From positions 62,001 to 126,000 of the forward strand of contig NZ_FNDC01000007.1 in assembly GCF_900099655.1 (NCBI RefSeq): a stretch of 64,000 nucleotides of DNA. The letters run 5' to 3'. A model generated the notes under the pieces. The model was not told the DNA's origin. It did not search any database and saw nothing but the letters and a program-made list of their open reading frames with translations. The position numbers and the translations under genes were made by a program. This document shows positions 55,756 to 63,761 of this stretch, piece by piece. The DNA is from Planococcus glaciei (lineage in GTDB: Bacteria > Bacillota > Bacilli > Bacillales_A > Planococcaceae). How positions within the stretch are numbered: the first letter of the stretch is position 1; every line of letters begins with the position of its first letter.

Positions 55756-55781
55756 AAAAAGAGCCCAAGGGCTCTTTTTTT
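55756..55781. terminator. Bidirectional terminator
   Basis: AAAAAAAGAGCCC / GGGCTCTTTTTTT with a 2-nt loop lies between the convergent kinase and PepSY genes. Confidence 0.9.
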
Positions 55782-55783
55782 AA

Positions 55784-56392
55784 TCAATCATCGTCGTTGT
55801 CGTCATCATCATTTTTGTCGGTTTCATGTTTGATGATGGAACCGTCTTTTGCATTGACGGTCACTTCGTGTTCGGTTTTGCCGTCTTCGATTTCAAATTC
55901 GTATTGTGCAACACCGTCGTCATTGTCCAATTCCATGTCTTTTACCGTTCCGTTAGCTGCTGCAAGAGCGGCTTTTGTTGCTTCTTCTGAACTGATCAAG
56001 CCTTCAGTTGAGACAATATCGTCTGAATCGTCATCGCGGTCGTCTTCTTTTTCACGTTTTTGTTCCAAGACTTCCCCTGTGTTGGCATCAAATTTCAAAT
56101 CGTACTCATAGCCTTCGTGCGTCACGTCTACTTCATAGTAAGCACGGTTCATATTTCTTTCCAATTCAATGTCTGTGATGGTTCCGCCCACAATTTCAAG
56201 CGCTTTTGCAGAAGCGTCATCAAACGTAAGCTTCGTTGCTTTTTGGTTAGACTGCTGATTGCTGTTTTGGACATTGGCACTGTTTGAATTGGTTTCAGAT
56301 GTTCCTGCTGGATTTGCGTCTGTGTTGGCCAGTACAATACCTCCAAAAGTTAACGCGCCTGCTACTACCGGGATGTAAATGAATTTTTTCAT
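55784..56392 (-). CDS. Secreted PepSY-domain protein (YkoJ/YkoI-like)
   Basis: This 202-residue protein has a signal peptide (VVAGALTFGGIVLA). A Ser/Asn/Gln-rich linker follows, then two PepSY domains (about 55-115 and 130-195) ending in a Asp-rich tail (DKNDDDDNDDD). PepSY domains are thought to inhibit or regulate peptidases at the cell surface. It is the second PepSY gene beside the YkoGH-like two-component system and has its own promoter region with 11-bp phased repeats. Confidence 0.88.
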   Translation of the reverse strand: MKKFIYIPVVAGALTFGGIVLANTDANPAGTSETNSNSANVQNSNQQSNQKATKLTFDDASAKALEIVGGTITDIELERNMNRAYYEVDVTHEGYEYDLKFDANTGEVLEQKREKEDDRDDDSDDIVSTEGLISSEEATKAALAAANGTVKDMELDNDDGVAQYEFEIEDGKTEHEVTVNAKDGSIIKHETDKNDDDDNDDD

Positions 56393-56424
56393 GTTAATCT
56401 CTCCTCCTCATATGTTCTATCTTT

Positions 56425-56491
56425 ACTATAGCCCCCGCTTCTGTGAAGACGATTAAGGGTTTATTAGAATTTGATGAGAAATTTAAGAAAA
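56425..56491 (-). promoter_or_regulatory. Putative regulator-dependent promoter with four 11-bp repeats
   Basis: On the minus strand a TATAGT -10 (56425-56430) has no good -35 at 17 nt (ATCGTC). Instead, four consecutive 11-bp units (56448-56458, 56459-56469, 56470-56480, 56481-56491) share the core ATTAGAA/ATGAGAA type. Phased 11-bp repeats are the typical binding layout of OmpR/PhoB-family response regulators. Confidence 0.45.
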
Positions 56492-56493
56492 CA

Positions 56494-56541
56494 AAAAAAC
56501 ACTCAGGCAGAAAGGCAACTTTCCCGCTTGAGTGTTTTTTG
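56494..56541 (-). terminator. Terminator of the two-component/PepSY operon
   Basis: On the minus strand AAAACACTCAAGC pairs with GCCTGAGTGTTTT and is followed by TTTTTTTG. Confidence 0.85.
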
Positions 56542-56543
56542 GT

Positions 56544-57242
56544 TTAATCGTCCCATTCAACCGTTAAGGTTTCACCACGGATTGCATGGATCTGGACCGT
56601 CACTTCCCGTTCGGATTCTTCATTTTCAATTTCGATCAGATAATAGCCTCCGCCTTCGGTCTGTACAAACTCGGCTTCCTGTACTTCGCCGTCGAGCGTT
56701 TGTTTCGCAATCGCGATGGCTTCGTCCTGGGTGATGGCCGCATCCGGTTCGGGCTCCGGTTTCACATCCGGTTTCGCAATGGGTTCAGCGGTGATGTTCC
56801 CAATTTCTCCTGTCGCCGCTGCTACAATCACAGTTGTGATATTTTTTTCATCTTTTATTTTCACTTCGTATTGCTGGTTGTCTTTCAAATACGTGACGCT
56901 TTCCAGCGTTCCGTCCACTTTTTTTAATGCAGCCGCTCCTGCCTGTTCTTCGGTCAATCGGGTAGCTGGTTCTTTTTTCTCGATCAGTTTCATCGATTCC
57001 ACCTGTCCCGTCGCTTTGTTGACCATTGCGGTATAAAGGCCATCCGCTTTATTGAAATCCACCGCAAAACGGTTGTCCACTTCGGAAGTTCCGACAAGTT
57101 CTCCTCCGTATAGATCCAGCACCGACTGCTCTGCCTCTTGTGCACTGATGCTTTCGCTGCCGATAAACGGATTCAAGAGAAAGGCAATGACAATTACTCC
57201 AAGCAAAACCGTCCCGGCCGCCATTAACATCCATTTTTTCAT
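56544..57242 (-). CDS. PepSY-domain membrane protein
   Basis: This 232-residue protein has an N-terminal membrane anchor (residues 7-27), then a DUF5590-like/PepSY region and at least one further PepSY domain near the C-terminus (ITQDEAIAIAKQTLDGEVQEAEFV). A Pro/Glu linker (KPDVKPEPEPD) separates the domains. It overlaps the histidine kinase gene by 4 nt, so it is part of the RR-HK operon and may be a sensor accessory. Confidence 0.87.
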   Translation of the reverse strand: MKKWMLMAAGTVLLGVIVIAFLLNPFIGSESISAQEAEQSVLDLYGGELVGTSEVDNRFAVDFNKADGLYTAMVNKATGQVESMKLIEKKEPATRLTEEQAGAAALKKVDGTLESVTYLKDNQQYEVKIKDEKNITTVIVAAATGEIGNITAEPIAKPDVKPEPEPDAAITQDEAIAIAKQTLDGEVQEAEFVQTEGGGYYLIEIENEESEREVTVQIHAIRGETLTVEWDD

Positions 57243-58609
57243 CCTGATCCCTCCTGGCTTGATTGTACCGCGCCAACATTAAAATCCGATGAGAAAATGA
57301 TGGAAACTGTCGTACCCATTTGTTCAATGCTTTCAATTTCCAGCTTGACTCCCAGTGAATCAGCCAATTGTTTGGCAAGGGATAAGCCAAGTCCGGATCC
57401 TCCGGTGTCACGGCTTCGCGCTTTATCCACACGGTAGAATCGTTCAAAGATAAACGGCAGCGATTCTTTAGGGATGCCGATGCCATAATCCCGGATTTGG
57501 ATGACAGTGTGCCCTTCGTTTTTTGCAATCACTTCAATACGGTCGCTTGAGTATTTCCGCGCATTGTCGAGCAGAATATACAACAGCTGCTTGAGTTTCG
57601 CCAAATCGGTCGTGACGTATAATTCCGGAGAACTGGCAGTCAGCTGAAATTCCCGGTTATAGGAAGTCCCAAGCGCTGCAGTCGTTTGCTCAAGTACTTT
57701 CGTGACATTCACGTTGGTCAATTCAAGCTGCGCCTCGCTTTGGCGGGCAATGTGCAAAAGCTGTTCAATCAATGCCTTCATGCGGTCGGTTTCAGTCCGG
57801 ATGGCTGTCAATCCTTCATCGGCAATTTTTTCATCCTGCATGCCGCGCCGCTGCAGAAGTTTGGCATAGCTGCCAATGACCGTTAAAGGCGTTTTCAATT
57901 CATGAGACGCATTTGAGACAAATTGTTCCTGCTTGGTATAGTTTTCTTCAAGAAGGGCCATCATTTCATTGAATGTCCGGCCCATCTGTCCGATTTCATC
58001 ATTCGTTTCCTCGGTGATCTGCAGCTTCTCAAATTGACCGTTGCGCTGGATGCGCGTCATCGTATTGGTAAGATCGGTAATAGGCTTCGTAATGAGCCGC
58101 CCGAGGACGATGCTTGAAACCACTACCGGTATCATGGCCAGCAAAGCTACCGTGATCAAGACAAGGCGCAGCGTTTGAAGATTGCCGCTCACTTCCCTCA
58201 TCGATTGGGCAATCGTCAAATTTGCCACTTCGCCGTCCGTCCAAATGATCGGCGTCGTCACATAAGCGAATAGCTCATCTTCCGCTTGAATGGTTCCGGA
58301 TGCATCCGGCAAGCCTGCAGGAAGTTCTGTTGGAACCGCAGGGTCTTGAATCGTCCGGATCAGTTCCTTGCCGCCACGGGTAACTTGAATTGAACCGTTC
58401 ACCGGCACATATCCCCGAAGCACATTCTGGGGATCTCCCGGATTCTCATTCAGCTTTGTAACCACTAGATTGGCTTCGGTGCGCAGTTGGTCCACTTCCG
58501 TTGAATACGTTAACCGGCTGAACGAAAAGTAGATGACGATCATAAGCACCAGCAGAATGACCAGCATCAGCAAAGTGGTCCAAATATGGATTTTATTTTT
58601 TAGCTTCAT
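57239..58609 (-). CDS. Two-component sensor histidine kinase (YkoH-like)
   Basis: This 456-residue kinase has two helices (about 9-30 and 155-180) flanking an extracellular domain. HAMP (LITKPITDLTNTMTRIQ), HisKA with phosphoacceptor SNASHELKTPL, and HATPase with ILLDNARKYS and GSGLGLSLAKQL follow. It overlaps the response regulator gene. The second ATG (58609) was chosen because AAGGAG is 7 nt upstream, while the first (58615) is only 1 nt away. The pair plus PepSY genes mirrors B. subtilis ykoGH-ykoIJ. Confidence 0.92.
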   Translation of the reverse strand: MKLKNKIHIWTTLLMLVILLVLMIVIYFSFSRLTYSTEVDQLRTEANLVVTKLNENPGDPQNVLRGYVPVNGSIQVTRGGKELIRTIQDPAVPTELPAGLPDASGTIQAEDELFAYVTTPIIWTDGEVANLTIAQSMREVSGNLQTLRLVLITVALLAMIPVVVSSIVLGRLITKPITDLTNTMTRIQRNGQFEKLQITEETNDEIGQMGRTFNEMMALLEENYTKQEQFVSNASHELKTPLTVIGSYAKLLQRRGMQDEKIADEGLTAIRTETDRMKALIEQLLHIARQSEAQLELTNVNVTKVLEQTTAALGTSYNREFQLTASSPELYVTTDLAKLKQLLYILLDNARKYSSDRIEVIAKNEGHTVIQIRDYGIGIPKESLPFIFERFYRVDKARSRDTGGSGLGLSLAKQLADSLGVKLEIESIEQMGTTVSIIFSSDFNVGAVQSSQEGSG

Positions 58610-59291
58610 GGACATGCTCCTTCAGGACATACCCTACGCCCCGAACCGTCTGGATATAAGTGGAGGGCTCACCTGCATCGATTTTTTTCCGCAAATAGCG
58701 GATGTAGACATCGATGACATTGGTATCCCCGTAATAGTCGTAGCCCCAAACAGCATTCAACACTTGTTCGCGGCTCAACACTTGCTGCGGATGCTGCATC
58801 AAATACAGCAGCAAATCAAATTCGCGCGGCGTCAGTTCGACCGAACGTCCGCTACGGGTAACCTCACGCGTCGTTTCGTTCAATTCCAGCTGTTCAAAGC
58901 GGCAAACTTCGGAATTCCCGTTCCCTATCGACTGCCGGAGGCATGCGCGGATGCGGGCAAGCAGCTCTTCAATTTCAAATGGTTTCGTTACATAGTCATT
59001 AGCGCCTAAATCAAGGCCCGCCACTTTATCTTTCACATCGTTTTTCGCTGTCAGCAAAATAACCGGAATGGCAGGATCTGAAGTACGAATGCGTTTTAAC
59101 ACATCCAGCCCATGGATTTCAGGCAGCATCAAATCAAGCAGGACCAAATCCCATTCGTTTTCGCGGAACTGAATCAGCCCTTCCGAACCTGTATGGGCCA
59201 CTCCTGTTTGATAGCCTTCATATGTAAGTTCCAGTTCCAACACGCGTGCTATGCTTTTTTCATCTTCCACTATCAGAATACGCTCTGTCAT
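58593..59291 (-). CDS. OmpR-family response regulator (YkoG-like)
   Basis: This 232-residue regulator has a receiver domain with acidic residues in IVEDE, phospho-acceptor Asp53 (LLDLMLPE) and Lys in LLTAKND. The C-terminal winged helix (VELTPREFDLLLYLMQHP, VDVYIRYLRKKID) follows. ATG 59291 has GAGG 8 nt upstream; GTG 59300 overlaps it. It is the first gene of the RR-HK-PepSY operon. Confidence 0.94.
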   Translation of the reverse strand: MTERILIVEDEKSIARVLELELTYEGYQTGVAHTGSEGLIQFRENEWDLVLLDLMLPEIHGLDVLKRIRTSDPAIPVILLTAKNDVKDKVAGLDLGANDYVTKPFEIEELLARIRACLRQSIGNGNSEVCRFEQLELNETTREVTRSGRSVELTPREFDLLLYLMQHPQQVLSREQVLNAVWGYDYYGDTNVIDVYIRYLRKKIDAGEPSTYIQTVRGVGYVLKEHVHEAKK

Positions 59292-59330
59292 ATCCGTCAC
59301 CTCTTACTGTTTATTCTAGCAAACATAAAG

Positions 59331-59354
59331 AAAAAAGCGACCCGGAGGCCGCTT
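59331..59354 (-). terminator. Terminator of the aldehyde dehydrogenase gene
   Basis: AAGCGGCC / GGTCGCTT with a 4-nt loop is followed by TTTTTC on the minus strand and begins at the stop codon. Confidence 0.85.
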
Positions 59355-60741
59355 ATTTCAATAAGGTTCTAACCATATTCACTTTGTTGCCATAAGGCGG
59401 AAACAGAACATTGGTCGACAGTTTGGTCGATTTTTTCAAGATGGATTTTGCATGAGTAAAAGTTTCAAAACTCGTTTTTCCGTGGTAGGAATTAACCCCC
59501 GAAGTACCGACTCCGCCAAACGGCAGGTAGACGCTGCCGACATGGGACACCGTATCGTTGATGCAGCCGCCGCCAAATGGCAATTCTTCCAGGAAGAAAT
59601 TAGTGGCCCGCTCATTTTCAGAGAACATATAAGCGGAAAGCGGCTTCGGCAATTTGCGGATTTGGCGCAGCAGTGCAGGCAGGTCGTTGTACGTGATGAC
59701 CGGCAAAATCGGCCCGAACAGTTCCTCTTCCATCGATGGGCTGTCCCAGTTGATATTGTCGAGTACAACCGGTTCAATATAACGCTCATTGCGGTCCATC
59801 CCGCCGCCAGTCACAATACTTGCCGCTTCTTTTTTGATGATCTCAGCGAGCCGGTCGAAATGCTGGACGGAAACGATGCGCCCGTAGTCCGGACTTTTCA
59901 GTGCGTCTTTTCCGTAGAAACTCCGGATGGTCTTGATCAACTTTTTCATGAACTCTTCTTTGACCGATTCATGGACGCAGACATAATCCGGCGCCACGCA
60001 AGTCTGGCCGGTATTCATCAATTTGCCCCAAGCAATGCGTTTTACCGCCAAGTCGAGATTAGCCGTCTGGTCGACGATAGCCGGGCTTTTCCCGCCAAGT
60101 TCCAGCGTGATCGGTGTCAGGCGTTCCGACGCAGCTTTCATGATCACTTTCCCGACATTGACACTGCCAGTGAAGAAAATATAATCAAAAGATGCATGGA
60201 TAAGTGCTGTCACTTCTTCCCGCTCGCCTTCAACAACCCGAATATAGTAGGAAGGGAAAGCTTCTTCAATGATGGTACGCGTCACTTTCGTCACGTTCGG
60301 CGTGGTTTCGGAAGGTTTGACCACTGCACAGTTCCCGCCGACAATTGCCCCGATCAACGGCTCCATGATCAATTGGAACGGATAATTGAATGGCCCAATA
60401 ATGAGAACGGATCCGTATGGTTCCCGAATGACAAAACTTTTGGCAGGCTGCAGATGAAGCGGTGTTTTCACTTGTTCCGGCTCCATCCAGTTGTCCAAAT
60501 GCTTCGACATATAACCGATGCTATCAAGAATGAAACCTACTTCGGTTGCATAGGCTTCAAATTCGCTTTTTCCTAAATCCAATTTCAAAGCGTGGAGAAT
60601 TTCGTTTTCGTGAGCTTTTATGGCTTGCTTCAGCCGCTCGAGCTGTGCTTTTCGGAAACTGACGCTTTTAGTGGCCCCTGTGTAAAAGAAATCACGTTGT
60701 TCGTTAATCATTTGTTCGACCGTCAATGCAGTAACTTCCAT
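59353..60741 (-). CDS. Aldehyde dehydrogenase, class 3 (ALDH3-like)
   Basis: This 462-residue NAD(P)+-dependent dehydrogenase has catalytic Cys248 in NTGQTCVAPDY, general base Glu214 in LELGGKSP and nucleotide-binding GSVNVG. Its short N-terminus and extended C-terminus (KMVRTLLK-like end) are typical of the class-3/fatty-aldehyde group. Substrates are probably long-chain or aromatic aldehydes, inferred from family. AAGGAGG precedes ATG 60741. Confidence 0.92.
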   Translation of the reverse strand: MEVTALTVEQMINEQRDFFYTGATKSVSFRKAQLERLKQAIKAHENEILHALKLDLGKSEFEAYATEVGFILDSIGYMSKHLDNWMEPEQVKTPLHLQPAKSFVIREPYGSVLIIGPFNYPFQLIMEPLIGAIVGGNCAVVKPSETTPNVTKVTRTIIEEAFPSYYIRVVEGEREEVTALIHASFDYIFFTGSVNVGKVIMKAASERLTPITLELGGKSPAIVDQTANLDLAVKRIAWGKLMNTGQTCVAPDYVCVHESVKEEFMKKLIKTIRSFYGKDALKSPDYGRIVSVQHFDRLAEIIKKEAASIVTGGGMDRNERYIEPVVLDNINWDSPSMEEELFGPILPVITYNDLPALLRQIRKLPKPLSAYMFSENERATNFFLEELPFGGGCINDTVSHVGSVYLPFGGVGTSGVNSYHGKTSFETFTHAKSILKKSTKLSTNVLFPPYGNKVNMVRTLLK

Positions 60742-60802
60742 ATATAAAGCCTCCTTCTTAGTGAAAACATCTTAGCATTAATTTTTTAATACTTCACTTC
60801 AT

Positions 60803-61729
60803 TTAGCTCTCATCAAGCAATTGGTCGATGTACCGCTGCACAACGAGCCCTTCTTCAAAAGGCACCAGAAAAGTGGATTGTTCACGCATTGCCTGGAACA
60901 GTGAAGGAACTTCCAGAAAATCCGTAATGGGCTTGCGTTCTTCATGTTTTCTTTCTTCGTATAAATCCGACCAGTTCTCCAATGTCAAGACGCCTTCTTC
61001 GCCGTAGACTTTGAATTGCAGCAATTCTTTTTGCCCGATGCCGCTAAGCCCGGTGATCAAAAACGGAATGTTGCCGGCCGTTACCCCGTGCGCCACGATT
61101 CCCGTCTCGCAAAGCTCCGCTTGTTCTGGATAAGTGATGTGATGGGACAAAATCGTCAGCTCACCGAAGACCCGGTTAAAGAGCTGGAGGTAATGGGGAA
61201 ACACTTCCCTTACAAAACCGCCTTGGCTTCTTGAGGCAATCCACGGATTTTGCTGCCACGCGCGCGGCCAATCCGGGAAAAAGGTCTGCAGCTCAATGCG
61301 CACCACTTTTCCGATATTGCCGCTCCGGATGCGCTTGACCATATCGTGTACAGCCGGCTTGTACATGAGCGGAAAATGCATCGCCGTTCGGATCCGGTTC
61401 TTTTTCGCTGCCTCCACCATTTCTTTTCCGTCTTCTGCGTTGTGCGCAAGCGGCTTCTCGCTCAGCACATGAATTCCGGCCCCCGCTGCACGTTTGGCAA
61501 TTTCTGCATGGGAAGCGGGCGGCGTTCCGATATACAGCCAATCAATATTGGAATGGAGAATCGAATCGAAGGACTCACAAATCGGCACCCCGTACGTGTC
61601 ATGAAGAAACTGCAGACGCTCCTGCTGTTCATCGTAAACACCTTTGATTTGTACTCTGCCTTCTTGCTGGATTTGCTTGATAATGCGCTCTCCCACGATT
61701 CCTGCTCCGATAATCCCGATCGAGATCAT
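60803..61729 (-). CDS. Gfo/Idh/MocA-family oxidoreductase
   Basis: This 308-residue NAD(P)-dependent oxidoreductase has the N-terminal Rossmann motif IGIIGAGIVGERI and the hallmark SEKPLA at about residue 93. The family acts on sugars, inositols and related compounds; the substrate is unknown. It ends 61 nt upstream of the aldehyde dehydrogenase gene in the same orientation. GAGGGG precedes ATG 61729. Confidence 0.88.
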   Translation of the reverse strand: MISIGIIGAGIVGERIIKQIQQEGRVQIKGVYDEQQERLQFLHDTYGVPICESFDSILHSNIDWLYIGTPPASHAEIAKRAAGAGIHVLSEKPLAHNAEDGKEMVEAAKKNRIRTAMHFPLMYKPAVHDMVKRIRSGNIGKVVRIELQTFFPDWPRAWQQNPWIASRSQGGFVREVFPHYLQLFNRVFGELTILSHHITYPEQAELCETGIVAHGVTAGNIPFLITGLSGIGQKELLQFKVYGEEGVLTLENWSDLYEERKHEERKPITDFLEVPSLFQAMREQSTFLVPFEEGLVVQRYIDQLLDES

Positions 61730-61777
61730 GTTACCCCTCTTTTCTGTAAGGCCTAAAGGCTTATTTTAGCTCTCTCT

Positions 61778-61804
61778 GTTTATTAGTGTAACCTTTAGGG
61801 GTAT
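61778..61804 (+). promoter_or_regulatory. Candidate sigma-B promoter
   Basis: GTTTAT (61778-61783) and GGGTAT (61799-61804) with a 15-nt spacer match the general-stress sigma-B consensus (GTTTAA, 12-15 nt, GGGTAT) at 11 of 12 positions. It would drive the 47-residue protein gene 45 nt downstream. Confidence 0.5.
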
Positions 61805-61848
61805 AGAATAGTCAAACAATTACAACACAAACCAAGGAGGAAAACATC

Positions 61849-61992
61849 ATGAACAAACAAGCAAACTGGTGGGAACCGATTTTTTCAGGAGAATTGGAAG
61901 TTGGATTAAACAAAGAGAAGCTGGACAGCCTGGAACAGGAATCGTTTTTATATTTTGATGAGACGCAAATCGACATGGAGACCCACGCTTAA
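61849..61992 (+). CDS. 47-residue acidic small protein, unknown function
   Basis: I do not recognise this protein. It begins MNKQANWWEPIFSGELEVG and ends in an acidic segment (DETQIDMETHA). Two adjacent tryptophans and the absence of a signal or membrane segment suggest a small soluble protein. Support for it as a real gene comes from a perfect AGGAGG site 8 nt before ATG 61849, a strong terminator 42 nt after the stop, and a sigma-B-like promoter upstream. Confidence 0.75.
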   Translation: MNKQANWWEPIFSGELEVGLNKEKLDSLEQESFLYFDETQIDMETHA

Positions 61993-62033
61993 TTGGTGCG
62001 CATAACTTTAGCAATCAGACGCTGCAATACATA

Positions 62034-62072
62034 GAAAACGCCTTGTTCAATCTATATTGAAAAGGCGTTTTG
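62034..62072. terminator. Bidirectional terminator
   Basis: AAAACGCCTTGTTCAA pairs with TTGAAAAGGCGTTTT around a 6-nt loop. It serves the 47-residue gene and the convergent alkA-type gene. Confidence 0.88.
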
Positions 62073-62088
62073 TCATGTCCGGAGGTTT

Positions 62089-62925
62089 TTATTCAACGCT
62101 TCTCCACAAATACAGCGAAGCGTAGGAAAGATAAGGCTCCCATTCCGGCAGATGAAGGAGAATTTCTTCAGCCTTCGGTTTTTCAGGCCGTCCCCATTGA
62201 ATTTTTAACGCATTTTGCAGGCCGATATCCGCCAATGGAAATAAATTCGGGCGGCCCAGTCCAAACATAAGGAAACTTTGCGCTGTCCAGGGCCCAACCC
62301 CTCTATAATGAATCAATCGGGCGGCCACTTCATCATCGTTCAGCTTCGCCATATTTTCCAAGTCCAATTCCCCGCTCGCCATGGCCCGCGACAATCCAAT
62401 CACATACTCGGCTTTTCGCGTGCTGAACTGAAGTTCCCTTAAACTTGCCGGCTCAAGCTGTGCAATCGTTTCAGGAGCCGGATAAAACCAGACGCCGTCT
62501 TTTTGTTCCCCGTATGTTTGGACAAACCGGCTCGTTAAAGTGTGGGCAAACGACAAGTTCAATTGCTGGTGGATAATGCTTTTCATCAAAGAGCCATACA
62601 ACGAAAACTCGCGGACCAGCGGCGTTCCTCTATGCTCCTCAAACAGATGGGCCAGGCTGGTCCCCCGGAAATGTTCCGCGACGGGGTCAAGAGAGCGATT
62701 GAAATGCAGCAGATCCGCTATCAACTCAACTTGTTCTTCTGTCGCCTCGGTAATTTCAAACAACGGATTTCCGGTGGTCCCTATCGCTTTTACTTTTGCA
62801 ACATTGCCTTCCGGCATCGGAATCCGGACGGAGCGGTCCGACAAATCGACTGCATGCAAAGGATCCAGCGACAGCCGCTCCAGTGCCCGGTCAAAATTAT
62901 AGGCAAACGGCAATTCCAATCGCAT
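62089..62925 (-). CDS. DNA-3-methyladenine glycosylase II (AlkA-like)
   Basis: This 278-residue base-excision glycosylase of the helix-hairpin-helix superfamily removes alkylated purines. The HhH motif (LIHYRGVGPWTAQSFLMFGLG) is followed by the catalytic aspartate in FPLADIGLQ. The N-terminal AlkA-type domain is present. ATG 62925 was chosen because AAAGGGG is 9 nt upstream; ATG 62934 lies inside the site. A much longer upstream ORF would read through the divergent promoter region. Confidence 0.9.
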   Translation of the reverse strand: MRLELPFAYNFDRALERLSLDPLHAVDLSDRSVRIPMPEGNVAKVKAIGTTGNPLFEITEATEEQVELIADLLHFNRSLDPVAEHFRGTSLAHLFEEHRGTPLVREFSLYGSLMKSIIHQQLNLSFAHTLTSRFVQTYGEQKDGVWFYPAPETIAQLEPASLRELQFSTRKAEYVIGLSRAMASGELDLENMAKLNDDEVAARLIHYRGVGPWTAQSFLMFGLGRPNLFPLADIGLQNALKIQWGRPEKPKAEEILLHLPEWEPYLSYASLYLWRSVE

Positions 62926-62971
62926 TTCTCTCATCCCCTTTTTCTTCAACGGTATCTCACCCAGATTTTGA

Positions 62972-63000
62972 TTGCAAGCCGCAGAAGCAGGAAATATAAT
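62972..63000 (+). promoter_or_regulatory. Sigma-A-type promoter of the nuclease lipoprotein gene
   Basis: TTGCAA (62972-62977) and TATAAT (62995-63000) have a 17-nt spacer and lie 25 nt before the ATG at 63025. This confirms that the long in-frame ORF extending upstream to 62542 is not the real start. Confidence 0.7.
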
Positions 63001-63024
63001 GGAAAAATGAAAGCAGGGATAGCC

Positions 63025-63747
63025 ATGAAACAAATTGCAGCTTTACTTACAGCTTTGATGCTGCTCACAGGATGCACAGCACTGGAGTCCACCGATACAG
63101 GCGGGACAACAGACCAGATTGATGTAGAAGTCACTTCCGTAATTGACGGAGACACCATCAAGATCATGTACGAAGGCAAAGAAGAGACAGTCCGTTATTT
63201 GCTGGTGGATACACCGGAAACCAATCATCCGCGCCTCGGAAAACAGCCCCTTGGCAGCGAAGCGACCGCAGAAAACAAACGGCTCATCGAATCAGGCGAC
63301 GTTTCCATTGAATTTGATGTAGGCGACCGTTTTGATGATTACGGCCGTTTGCTTGCTTATATTTATGTGGACGGGGAACGCGTGCAGGAACAGCTGCTTG
63401 AAGCGGGACTCGCCCGTGTAGCCTATGTTTATCCCCCCAATACCCGCTATGTCGACGAATTCGAAGAAGTGGAAGATTCTGCTAAAGAAGAAGGGATCGG
63501 CATTTGGGAGTTTGAAAACTATTCAACAGACCGCGGTTTTAATGCCGATGCATATGGAAAAGAATCCAGTCAATCCAAATCCGAGTCCCCAAAAGGCGAT
63601 TGCCGGATCAAAGGAAATATCAACCGGAACGGAAATAAGATTTATCACATGCCGGGTGAAGGGTCCTATGAGCAGACCAATCCTGAGGAATGGTTTTGTT
63701 CGGAGCAAGAAGCAAAAGATGCAGGATTCAGAAGCACCGGAAGCTGA
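63025..63747 (+). CDS. Thermonuclease-family lipoprotein
   Basis: This 240-residue staphylococcal-nuclease-like protein is anchored as a lipoprotein (LLTGC, Cys14). The SNase domain (about 30-165) has VIDGDTIKI, catalytic arginines in RYLLVDTPE and GRLLAYIYVDG, and the DDYG calcium-site region. A C-terminal small domain (about 190-240) with CRIKGNINRNGNKIYHMPG and WFCSEQEAKDAGFR is found with many such nucleases. It probably degrades extracellular DNA or RNA. ATG 63025 has AGGGA about 6 nt upstream and a promoter just before it. Confidence 0.92.
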   Translation: MKQIAALLTALMLLTGCTALESTDTGGTTDQIDVEVTSVIDGDTIKIMYEGKEETVRYLLVDTPETNHPRLGKQPLGSEATAENKRLIESGDVSIEFDVGDRFDDYGRLLAYIYVDGERVQEQLLEAGLARVAYVYPPNTRYVDEFEEVEDSAKEEGIGIWEFENYSTDRGFNADAYGKESSQSKSESPKGDCRIKGNINRNGNKIYHMPGEGSYEQTNPEEWFCSEQEAKDAGFRSTGS

Positions 63748-63761
63748 CAAGGAGGTTATTT

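Noticed and set aside
59452-60576. A 374-codon open frame antisense to the aldehyde dehydrogenase
   Set aside because: It has no ribosome site, its translation looks like a compositional shadow (many His, Phe, Arg and Cys), and the opposite strand encodes a complete enzyme with catalytic residues.
62542-63024. N-terminal extension of the thermonuclease ORF by 161 codons
   Set aside because: The extension is antisense to alkA, and a TTGCAA/TATAAT promoter lies at 62972-63000, inside it. The lipoprotein signal peptide at ATG 63025 is a natural N-terminus.
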